56,111 nt of DNA from an uncultured Bacilli bacterium (GTDB lineage Bacteria; Bacillota_I; Bacilli_A; RF39; UBA660), in the NCBI GenBank assembly GCA_910586865.1, contig CAJUIY010000007.1, forward strand, positions 1-56,111, given 5' to 3'. The translations under genes were made by a program, and so were the position numbers. Shown here one piece after another: positions 15,128-20,677 of the stretch. How positions within the stretch are numbered: position 1 is the stretch's first letter; every line of letters begins with the position of its first letter. Under the pieces are notes generated by a model, which saw nothing but the letters and a program-made list of their open reading frames with translations, made no database searches and was not told the origin of the DNA.

Positions 15128-15401
15128 CTGCACATCTCCTAATTGCTACTTGTTCCTTTAAATAGTGAATTAAATTTTCTATATGCTTACCTCCATATTC
15201 GCTTTTATGATGAAAATCATAATTTTTTAATACCCAAAATATTTTTTTTAAAATTTGGTGATTATTCTTGAATAGTTCTATTAAATACGAAAATTGTTTT
15301 TTATGAGTGTTATTATCCAAGCTCTTATTTCTATTTCTTTTATGATAAGCATTATAACTATTAAATATTTCATCTACATACTTTTCATAATTCTTGTCCA
15401 T
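15117..15401 (-). CDS. ICE hypothetical protein, 94 aa
   Basis: A soluble, very basic and aromatic-rich protein of 94 aa (YNAYHKRNRNKSLDNNTHKKQF, then helical segments around ELFKNNHQILKKIFWVLKNYDF). I do not recognise it. It overlaps both the upstream ORF (15385-15401) and the downstream membrane protein gene, which supports real coding in a compact operon. The helical, charged character would fit a DNA- or protein-binding accessory factor. Confidence 0.55.
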   Translation of the reverse strand: MDKNYEKYVDEIFNSYNAYHKRNRNKSLDNNTHKKQFSYLIELFKNNHQILKKIFWVLKNYDFHHKSEYGGKHIENLIHYLKEQVAIRRCADEN

Positions 15402-15591
15402 ATTCTTTTCCTTTCAATTTCTGCATCATAGTATCGTAATCGTAAGATGGTTGTTCCTCATCTTCAGTATGATAATACATTAAATCGGGTTCATACCATT
15501 CATAATCTCCATTCTCTAAAGTAATTTTAAAGGGTATCATTATTTCTAAATAGTCACTATATGTGTAATTTTTCAATTCTTTTGCATTCAT
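15385..15591 (-). CDS. ICE hypothetical protein, 68 aa, acidic
   Basis: A small acidic protein containing NGDYEWYEPDLMYYHTEDEEQP. No family is recognised. It starts with ATG behind AAAGAGG, overlaps the upstream ORF by 35 nt, and its stop overlaps the start of the next gene. Its last residues, EYGQEL, look like the shared DYGMEL tail but are at least partly fixed by the overlap with the next start codon. Acidic, tyrosine-rich small proteins of this sort in mobile elements are sometimes DNA mimics; that is speculation. Confidence 0.5.
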   Translation of the reverse strand: MNAKELKNYTYSDYLEIMIPFKITLENGDYEWYEPDLMYYHTEDEEQPSYDYDTMMQKLKGKEYGQEL

Positions 15592-15814
15592 TGCTTATTC
15601 CTCTTTCTTTTTCTGTGATCAAATCAAATATTGTCATTTGTCCTTTGATGACAATATTTTTGCTTTTTTTAGGCTCCTCCTTTGATAAAAAATCTTTTAA
15701 TGGAATTTTTCTATCAATATTATTTTCTGTCATCCAATCACTTACTATCTTTGCATTTTTCTGCATAATTCTGATTGACTTTTGTATGTACCTTGGAGCA
15801 ATTATTTTTTTCAT
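15557..15814 (-). CDS. Small ICE protein with a sliding-clamp-binding-like motif
   Basis: An 85-aa basic protein of unknown function. Residues 59-65 read QMTIFDL, which fits the bacterial beta-clamp-binding consensus (Q, small spacer, hydrophobic, Phe). The N-terminal part (IIAPRYIQKSIRIMQKNAKIVSDWM) is helical and basic. If the motif is real the protein may bind the DNA polymerase III clamp during ICE replication. The gene starts 9 nt after a GGAATGGAG site that is formed by the end of the preceding gene. Confidence 0.55.
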   Translation of the reverse strand: MKKIIAPRYIQKSIRIMQKNAKIVSDWMTENNIDRKIPLKDFLSKEEPKKSKNIVIKGQMTIFDLITEKERGISNECKRIEKLHI

Positions 15815-15817
15815 ACT

Positions 15818-16168
15818 CTACAACTCCATTCCTTTATCTTCTTCTTTTTCTCCAGTAAGTTCTGCGATGATATCATCTAGTTCTTGCTGTTCTTCTGGTG
15901 TTGGTGGTTTTAATTCTATCTCTCCATAATCATTCCACCAAACTGGCAATTTTTCTTTTGCTTCTAATATTTCTTTTGCTGTTGGAAAATTTGAATTAGC
16001 AACTTTTTCATTAATAAGAATGTTTATTTTGTTATTGATTTCTTCAAATTCTCTATCTTTTAATTGTTGGTAATATTCTTCTTTCAGTTTTTGGGTCTTG
16101 TTGTATGATGTGTGAAAGTTACTACACAATTGAAACCATAAATAATTCATTTGTTTTTCTGTAATCAA
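15818..16168 (-). CDS. ICE hypothetical protein with DKGMEL tail, 116 aa
   Basis: A soluble helical protein of 116 aa. It opens ITEKQMNYLWFQLCSNF, has a coiled-coil-like middle (EEINNKINILINEKVANS), a short WWNDYGEIELKPPTPEE segment and an acidic end EEDKGMEL. The start is a TTG with AGGAAGG 10 nt upstream; an in-frame ATG 18 nt later is the alternative. It follows the repeat region downstream of the replication-type gene. Family unknown. The tail is shared with other proteins of this ICE. Confidence 0.55.
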   Translation of the reverse strand: MITEKQMNYLWFQLCSNFHTSYNKTQKLKEEYYQQLKDREFEEINNKINILINEKVANSNFPTAKEILEAKEKLPVWWNDYGEIELKPPTPEEQQELDDIIAELTGEKEEDKGMEL

Positions 16169-16264
16169 GTTCTATCACCCTTCCTACTTATTTTATATTT
16201 AGTGAATACTATATGTAATGTGTATTCTAATTCTTTTCTTATTCTAGTTCTTATTCTTATTCTA

Positions 16265-16405
16265 GGCGGACATTTGTCCACCCTTTTGTCCTCTTTTTGT
16301 CTGTTTTTTATCCGCCACGATGTTTTTATCCTTATTTTTTAAAGGAGACATTTAGCAGACATTTGTCCACCCTCTGTCCTCTTTTTGTCTGCCTCTTGTC
16401 CTCAA
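16265..16405. repeat. Repeat cluster, possible ICE replication origin
   Basis: A gene-free region of about 290 bp separates the replication-organiser gene from the next ORF. Within it a 35-bp element occurs twice (16269-16303 and 16358-16391) with one 1-bp gap and one mismatch, each containing GACATTTGTCCACCCT and TGTCCTCTTTTTGTCTG. Each copy is bracketed by an inverted repeat: GGCGGA/TCCGCC for the first, GCAGAC/GTCTGC for the second. Extra GGAGACATTT and TTGTCCTC half-copies flank them. The layout resembles iterons bound by an initiator; I infer an origin. Confidence 0.5.
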
Positions 16406-16462
16406 GGCTACTTTTTAGGGTTTAATTTTTACTTAAATTTTTCTTCATTTTTTTAGTACTTT

Positions 16463-16858
16463 CTATTTACTATTTCCTAATAATCTTTGTTGTTGTTTTT
16501 TAAAAGCGCCATGGGATTTCGAACCAACCATTTGATCAATCTGTGTAAGATAAATTTCTCCGTTTGTTAATAGTTTTACTAAGCCCACTTTCTGTAACAA
16601 TTTCATCGCAATTATTACTGTATCTTTATTTGTTTTGGTTAATTCTGCAAGTTTTTCAGGTGTATAAGGAATTAACATCTCGCCTACTTTCCTCACCAAA
16701 ATTCCGTTTGTTTTTAATGACTTTAAGCATAATTTTAAATAAAACAGGGCATATTTTTCTCCATCTGTTTGTTCCTCTATCCATTCAATGGCATCTTCAT
16801 CAAAAAAGTTTTCTTGCAATATTAACCAATAAAATTTAGCATTATCATATTTTGACAT
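16463..16858 (-). CDS. Phage-type replisome organiser, N-terminal domain only
   Basis: The 131-aa protein matches the N-terminal domain of phage replisome organisers: KFYWLILQENFFDEDAIEWI, then YALFYLKLCLKSLKTNGIL, then LAELTKTNKDTVIIAMKLLQKVGLV and the ITQIDQMVGS-type end. This winged-helix domain binds origin DNA. The usual C-terminal helicase-loader-binding part is missing; the protein stops after QQQRLLGNSK. A pair of 35-bp repeats lies directly downstream, a candidate target. The ATG at 16858 follows AAAGGG by 8 nt. Probably the initiator for ICE replication or a relic of one. Confidence 0.7.
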   Translation of the reverse strand: MSKYDNAKFYWLILQENFFDEDAIEWIEEQTDGEKYALFYLKLCLKSLKTNGILVRKVGEMLIPYTPEKLAELTKTNKDTVIIAMKLLQKVGLVKLLTNGEIYLTQIDQMVGSKSHGAFKKQQQRLLGNSK

Positions 16859-17084
16859 AATCATCACCCTTTTTCTTTAATTGCATTGTTAGTTTATAAA
16901 AAAATTCCTCTTTCTGGTTTTTAAAATTATATTTTCCACACTTCCAACAAATTTGTTTTTTATATCTTGTATCAAAATTAAATTTATGACCACAGTAAGG
17001 ACATTGATGGTTTTTACTTCGATAAGAACTTAAATATAATAATTCTGTATAGTATTGATTTCTTTTACATTTTTTATTTTTCAT
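16845..17084 (-). CDS. Small zinc-ribbon protein
   Basis: A 79-aa protein with two CxxC knuckles, CPYCGH (around residue 28) and CWKCG (around residue 46), forming a zinc ribbon between basic flanks. Similar small zinc proteins bind DNA or RNA. It overlaps the replication-type gene by a few codons, so the two are probably translated together. No more specific family can be given. Confidence 0.6.
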   Translation of the reverse strand: MKNKKCKRNQYYTELLYLSSYRSKNHQCPYCGHKFNFDTRYKKQICWKCGKYNFKNQKEEFFYKLTMQLKKKGDDYVKI

Positions 17085-17254
17085 AATCTAGTTACCATAA
17101 ACAAAACAATATCTATTATGAATAAAATTATAGTTATTTTAATGTTCCTTTTGTTATATTTTTCTATTTCTTTTACCTTATTTAGTCTTCTTGTTTTTTT
17201 ATAATTTTTATGTATAATCTCTATCATTTCCGCATCTTCTATTTGTATATGCAT
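17081..17254 (-). CDS. Small single-pass membrane protein, 57 aa
   Basis: The preferred start at 17254 follows AAGGAG by 8 nt; the longer frame from 17302 has no such site. The product begins MHIQIEDAEMIEIIHKNYKK, has a basic helical middle, and ends in one membrane helix (ITIILFIIDIVLFMV). Its stop overlaps the start of the zinc-ribbon gene. Function is unknown. Confidence 0.5.
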   Translation of the reverse strand: MHIQIEDAEMIEIIHKNYKKTRRLNKVKEIEKYNKRNIKITIILFIIDIVLFMVTRL

Positions 17255-17392
17255 TATATCACTCCTTTTTATTACATTTGATTTGCTATCATATTTGTCC
17301 ATTCTAGGACTTTTTCATCTATACTCGTTTATATATACTATTTTTTCGATATTGATTTCTTTTACTTTTCGTGTTATTTTATAAGTGCTTTT

Positions 17393-17527
17393 TTAAGCAA
17401 GAGAACCTTTACTTGGCGGTTGAGTTCTCTTTTTTATTTCATATTTAATTGTTACTTTTTCCTTTTCTTCAACAATTTTAACTAAAGTTGAAAGAAAATT
17501 AAAAATTTGTTTTTCGTTCAGTATCAT
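17393..17527 (-). CDS. Small ORF, 44 aa, first gene of the leftward ICE operon
   Basis: ATG at 17527 is preceded by GAGGTGAAAGG. The product starts MILNEKQIFNFLSTLVKIVEEKEK and is a short charged helical protein ending QPPSKGSLA. Its 3' half can fold with GAGAAC/GTTCTC at about 17401-17434. No family is recognised. Excellent ribosome site; size keeps confidence moderate. Confidence 0.5.
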   Translation of the reverse strand: MILNEKQIFNFLSTLVKIVEEKEKVTIKYEIKKRTQPPSKGSLA

Positions 17528-17611
17528 CCTTTCACCTCGTTATAGTTTATGTATCATAAAACGACATATTTTTAGTTTGGTTGCATTTTTATTATTTAAA
17601 TTCTCTTTTAC

Positions 17612-17860
17612 TTACTTAATTTCATTTTTTATTGCATTTTGCAATATACAATTTAAAAAAAATTCAAAAAGATTCCATTCTAATAATTCGCTAAGCTTTT
17701 GTGCCTGTTCAAGATTTAATTTTTGGGGATTATACTCAAATTCTCGATATGTTGGAACTGACACTTTAAGGAAACTTGCACAATCTTTTTGACTTATTTG
17801 TTTCTTGAAACGTTGTAATTTTATTTCTTTGCTTAATTTCAAAATTTCATTATTTTCCAT
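17612..17860 (-). CDS. XRE-family helix-turn-helix regulator
   Basis: An 82-aa protein with an XRE-type HTH: KEIKLQRFKKQISQKDCASFLKVSVPTYREFE, then LNLEQAQKLSELLEW. It is divergently transcribed from the second XRE gene; the intergenic region carries TTGCATTTTGCAA palindromes. This is the layout of an ICE or phage lysogeny-type switch. As the first gene toward the transfer operon it may be the activator (cro/xis-like) while the rightward gene is the repressor. Another copy of the palindrome lies inside its own last codons. Confidence 0.8.
   Translation of the reverse strand: MENNEILKLSKEIKLQRFKKQISQKDCASFLKVSVPTYREFEYNPQKLNLEQAQKLSELLEWNLFEFFLNCILQNAIKNEIK
17631..17647. promoter_or_regulatory. 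Operator-like palindrome inside the leftward XRE gene
   Basis: ATTGCATTTTGCAATAT is a copy of the palindrome found in the divergent promoter region, placed in the 3' coding end of the leftward XRE gene. It could serve as a distant operator for looping. Confidence 0.45.
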
Positions 17861-17888
17861 TTTTTACCTCCTCTAAGTCTATTTTATA

Positions 17889-17945
17889 TTGCATTTTGCA
17901 ATATGTCAATATTTTTTTGCATTTTGCAAAGAAAATATTGCATTC
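17889..17945. promoter_or_regulatory. Tandem operators between divergent XRE genes
   Basis: Two perfect copies of TTGCATTTTGCAA (17889-17901 and 17917-17929, centre spacing 28 bp) and a half-site ATTGCATTCC (17937-17946) lie between the divergent regulators. The dyad symmetry fits a dimeric XRE repressor covering both promoters. Confidence 0.75.
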
Positions 17946-17985
17946 CATTAAAGAAAATGATATTCTAAAAAAGAAAGGAGTGCAT

Positions 17986-18330
17986 ATGGAGAATTATTTT
18001 GCTAAAAATATTAAATATTTAAGACAAAAGAAAAAGATTGATCAACAGATTATGGCAGAAGATTTAGGCATTGCACAATCTACACTAAGTTGTTGGGAAA
18101 ATGGTCTACGTACACCTGATCTTGATATGATTGGAAAAATTGCCAAATATCTAAATATTTATGATGATTTTATCACAAAAGATTTAACGAAAGAAAATAA
18201 TAATAATGATGAGCTAGATGTCCTCTTTAGCAAAAACAAGGACATATTAACTGATGATGACAAAGAAACAATGAAATTCATCATAGAAAAAAGAAAACGT
18301 GAAGTAGATAAGATGCTTGATGGAGAATAA
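17986..18330 (+). CDS. XRE-family ICE repressor (ImmR-like)
   Basis: The 114-aa protein begins MENYFAKNIKYLRQKKKIDQQIMAEDLGIAQSTLSCWENG, a clear HTH with the recognition helix in AQSTLSCWE, followed by a helical C-terminal region (ILTDDDKETMKFIIEKRKREVDKML). AAAGGAG precedes the ATG at 17986; the frame is open further upstream but the operators lie there. It is followed by an ImmA-like peptidase gene. In ICEBs1 the equivalent ImmR represses the transfer genes until ImmA cleaves it after DNA damage or quorum signals. The same control is inferred here. Confidence 0.82.
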   Translation: MENYFAKNIKYLRQKKKIDQQIMAEDLGIAQSTLSCWENGLRTPDLDMIGKIAKYLNIYDDFITKDLTKENNNNDELDVLFSKNKDILTDDDKETMKFIIEKRKREVDKMLDGE

Positions 18331-18386
18331 TTATATAAACCAAGTATGCTAGTACAGGTACTTACATAAAAAGGGAGTGTTGACAT

Positions 18387-18701
18387 ATGAATTTATATAA
18401 TTTATTAACTAAAGAGATAACACAACAGGAATTATTGAATTACTATAATGCAACCATTATGTATGAAAACTTACCAAATAAAATAAATGGTTGTGTAACC
18501 AACTATAGAGGAATAAACTTAATATTTATAAATAATAAACTATCTCGCTATAAAAAGAAAAAGACTATATTACACGAATTAGCTCATATAGAATTAGATC
18601 AACTTAATCAAGTAGATAATGATTTACTAGCCTTTAAAGTTGATAAATATGAAGACGAGGCTGATTTATATATAAATTTGTTATACGAAAAAATAAAATA
18701 A
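18387..18701 (+). CDS. ImmA/IrrE-family metallopeptidase
   Basis: A 104-aa protein with the zinc motif HELAH (in KKTILHELAHIELDQL) and a downstream acidic segment KYEDEADLYINLL supplying the third ligand (EDEAD). This is the core of the ImmA/IrrE (DUF955) family, which cleaves XRE-type repressors. It is co-directional with the XRE gene just upstream, so it probably inactivates that protein to induce the ICE. It is short for the family but the catalytic core is complete. AAAGGGAGTG precedes the start. Confidence 0.85.
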   Translation: MNLYNLLTKEITQQELLNYYNATIMYENLPNKINGCVTNYRGINLIFINNKLSRYKKKKTILHELAHIELDQLNQVDNDLLAFKVDKYEDEADLYINLLYEKIK

Positions 18702-18777
18702 AACAAAACAAAAAAGCCCTGTGTTACCGCACAGAGCAAAATGAAAAACTACTTAGCAACCAAACTAAAACTATATT

Positions 18778-18807
18778 CAATGATATAGGAGTTTTTCTAT
18801 ATCATTG
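18778..18807. promoter_or_regulatory. 11-bp hairpin in the leader of the recombinase gene
   Basis: CAATGATATAG and CTATATCATTG form a perfect 11-bp stem around an 8-nt loop, 34 nt before the recombinase start. A second hairpin (CTGTG/CACAG, 18719-18733) lies upstream. There is no long T run after the first, so a protein-binding site or translation control is as likely as termination. Confidence 0.5.
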
Positions 18808-18840
18808 TAGCATAAAATTAGAAAAAAAGGAAGTGTTATA

Positions 18841-20211
18841 ATGATTAAAAATGTTGCTATATATTGCCGTGTATCAACAGAAGAACAGAAAAAATTCGGT
18901 TTATCTGTAATTGACCAAAAAGATAGTTTGACAAAGTATTGTAAACAAAATAACTATAAAATATATGGATACTTTATTGATGAAGGTGTTAGTGCTAGTT
19001 CAATATCAAAGAGAAAAGAATTTTTAAGATTACTTGATAATTTAGATCATATTGATTTAATATTATTTACTAAACTAGATAGGTTTAGTAGAAATGTTAG
19101 AGATGCCAATAATATATTAGTTACATTAGATGAACATAATACATCTTTTAAAGCAATTGATGAAGATGACGTTGATGTCTCCACTGCCGACGGTAGATTT
19201 ATATTTAATCTTAAAGTAAACCTTGCAGAACGGGAAATAAATAAAGATTCAGAACGTATTAATAGAGTTAATAAATATAAATACGAAGTCGCTAAAACAG
19301 TTTGTACCGGGCAAGTTCCTTATGGATATGATATAGATGAAAATAAAAAAATGGTAGTAAACAAAGAAAAAGCTAACCAAATTAAAGAATTATATAATCA
19401 CTACCTCAAAAGTAATAATCTAAATGAGACTACGAAATGGTTCTCAAATAACTATTTGAAAAGATCCACTTATTCTATAAAAAAATATTTATCAAATAGT
19501 TGTTATATTGGGCAATATAGAAAACAATCTGGTGAAATCATTAATGACTTTTGTGAGGGTTTTTTAGAAAAAGAAATATATTTTAAAGTACAAAAAATGC
19601 TTGAAAAAAATAGAAAAGACTATAAGCCTGACGAAAATAGAAAAAGGCATAATCCTACTCCATATATCTTTTCTGGAATGCTAAAGTGCCCAGTTTGTAA
19701 ATGTAATTTATCAGGAAAAGTCAATACAAGTCTTTCGCACTATTATAATTGTAAAAAGCATGAAAAAGGTAGTTGTAGTAACAAAAAATGTATTTCAGAA
19801 AAGGATATAGAAAATTATCTAAAAAATAATATAAAAAATATATTAGAAGATAGAATTATTAAAATAAAAGATATTAATAAAAATAGAACAGTTAGAAAAA
19901 TTGATATTAATAATCTCAAAAATAAAATAAATAAGTTAACAAGTTTATACATGGATGATTTAGTTGACATAGATTACTATAAATCTGAGTATATATCATT
20001 AAATAAGGAATTAGAAAAAGCAAAAGAGGAAGAGGATACTACAAAAAAAATTAGTAAAGTGGACATAGATAGAATCAAAAATCTACTGAATAATGACTTT
20101 TTAGTTCTTTATGATACTTTAGATAATTTAGAAAAAAGGAGATTATGGACAAGTATTATAGATTATATTATTGTAAAAGATAAAAATGATATAGATGTAA
20201 TTGTGTACTAA
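18841..20211 (+). CDS. Large serine recombinase (ICE integrase)
   Basis: The 456-aa protein has the resolvase catalytic domain (residues 1-145) with the catalytic serine in YCRVSTEEQ (residue 12) and the LDRFSRN motif, then the recombinase domain (GQVPYGYDIDENKKMVVN, YSIKKYLSNSCYIGQY), a zinc ribbon (CPVCKCNL and YNCKKHEKGSC) and a coiled-coil C-terminus. It would integrate and excise the ICE at short att sites. It is close to the small end of the family's usual range. The last codons adjoin the ZIP gene remnant, showing that attR lies at its 3' end. AAAGGAAGTG precedes the ATG. Confidence 0.95.
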   Translation: MIKNVAIYCRVSTEEQKKFGLSVIDQKDSLTKYCKQNNYKIYGYFIDEGVSASSISKRKEFLRLLDNLDHIDLILFTKLDRFSRNVRDANNILVTLDEHNTSFKAIDEDDVDVSTADGRFIFNLKVNLAEREINKDSERINRVNKYKYEVAKTVCTGQVPYGYDIDENKKMVVNKEKANQIKELYNHYLKSNNLNETTKWFSNNYLKRSTYSIKKYLSNSCYIGQYRKQSGEIINDFCEGFLEKEIYFKVQKMLEKNRKDYKPDENRKRHNPTPYIFSGMLKCPVCKCNLSGKVNTSLSHYYNCKKHEKGSCSNKKCISEKDIENYLKNNIKNILEDRIIKIKDINKNRTVRKIDINNLKNKINKLTSLYMDDLVDIDYYKSEYISLNKELEKAKEEEDTTKKISKVDIDRIKNLLNNDFLVLYDTLDNLEKRRLWTSIIDYIIVKDKNDIDVIVY

Positions 20212-20225
20212 CTTTTATATTCCCG
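20195..20225. other. Right ICE-chromosome junction (attR region)
   Basis: The recombinase stop (TAA at 20209-20211) is followed at once by sequence encoding IPEGLAIGVAF of a ZIP transporter. A ZIP family member would read HN before IPEG, here replaced by FY, so the crossover is probably within 20205-20220. The exact core dinucleotide cannot be set without attL. Confidence 0.75.
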
Positions 20226-20635
20226 AAGGTCTTGCAATTGGTGTTGCTTTTGGTTCTTTGATGTATCATCTCGATGGAGCAACGTTATCGGCAGCTTGGA
20301 TGTTGGCACTTGGAATCGGAATTCAAAATTTCCCAGAAGGAATGTCTATTAGCTTACCACTTCGAAGAGAAGGATTCTCTAGAAAAAAAGCATTTCTTTT
20401 TGGAAGCTTAAGTGGAATCGTAGAGCCGATTGCAGGAGTCATTGGTGCTATATTAGTTATCAAAGTAAGAGTCTTGCTTCCTTATTTATTAGCATTTGCA
20501 GCAGGAGCGATGATCTATGTAGTAGTGGAAGAACTAATTCCAGAGAGTCAAACAAATAAGAAAAAAGATTTGATGGCTTTTTTTACACTAATTGGATTTA
20601 CGATTATGATGATATTAGATATTGCTTTAGGTTAA
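20212..20635 (+). pseudogene. ZIP-family metal transporter, 3' half only
   Basis: The remaining reading frame encodes the C-terminal half of a ZIP (ZupT/GufA-like) divalent metal transporter. The motif IPEGLAIGVAFGSL is in the helix that normally contains HNxPEG, and the second metal motif is present as GIQNFPEGMSISLPL; then come EPIAGVIGAIL and the last helices. About 120 N-terminal residues are missing and should lie on the far side of the ICE. A chimeric start at 20201 exists but overlaps the recombinase gene and lacks a ribosome site. The transporter is therefore inactivated, unless the ICE excises precisely. Confidence 0.88.
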
Positions 20636-20641
20636 ACAAAA

Positions 20642-20673
20642 AAATCTATAGTAGATTATTCTATTATAGATTT
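20642..20673. terminator. Bidirectional terminator between the ZIP remnant and parC
   Basis: AAATCTATA pairs with TATAGATTT around 14 nt, followed by CTTTTTATTTT on the plus strand and AAAA context on the other side. It serves two converging genes. Confidence 0.7.
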
Positions 20674-20677
20674 CTTT

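Larger units (their letters stand above)
1..20211. mobile_element. Integrative conjugative element (right-hand part, left end outside window)
   Basis: This stretch holds the parts of a Gram-positive ICE: a serine recombinase at the right edge, an XRE/ImmA control pair, SSB, sortase and sortase substrate, VirB2/VirB3/VirB4/VirB6-like transfer genes, an M23 cell-wall hydrolase, a candidate oriT, two ribbon-helix-helix proteins and a MOBP-type relaxase, then cargo including a type III toxin-antitoxin locus. Nearly all genes from 17.9 kb to position 67 run leftward; only the second XRE gene, the ImmA gene and the recombinase run rightward. The right boundary is near 20,212, where the recombinase reading frame runs into the back half of a ZIP transporter. 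The left end, attL and any VirD4-type coupling protein are not in the window. Confidence 0.9.

Noticed and set aside
15385..15400. EYGQEL end of the 68-aa ORF as a member of the tail family
   Set aside because: These bases also encode the start of the next ORF (MDKNYEK), so the likeness may be accidental.
17400..17434. Plus-strand terminator GAGAAC/GTTCTC with T run
   Set aside because: No plus-strand gene ends nearby; the sequence is in the small leftward ORF and may be a coding coincidence.
20201..20211. Start codon of a chimeric ZIP protein
   Set aside because: It lies within the end of the recombinase gene, has no ribosome site, and would give a transporter without its first helices.
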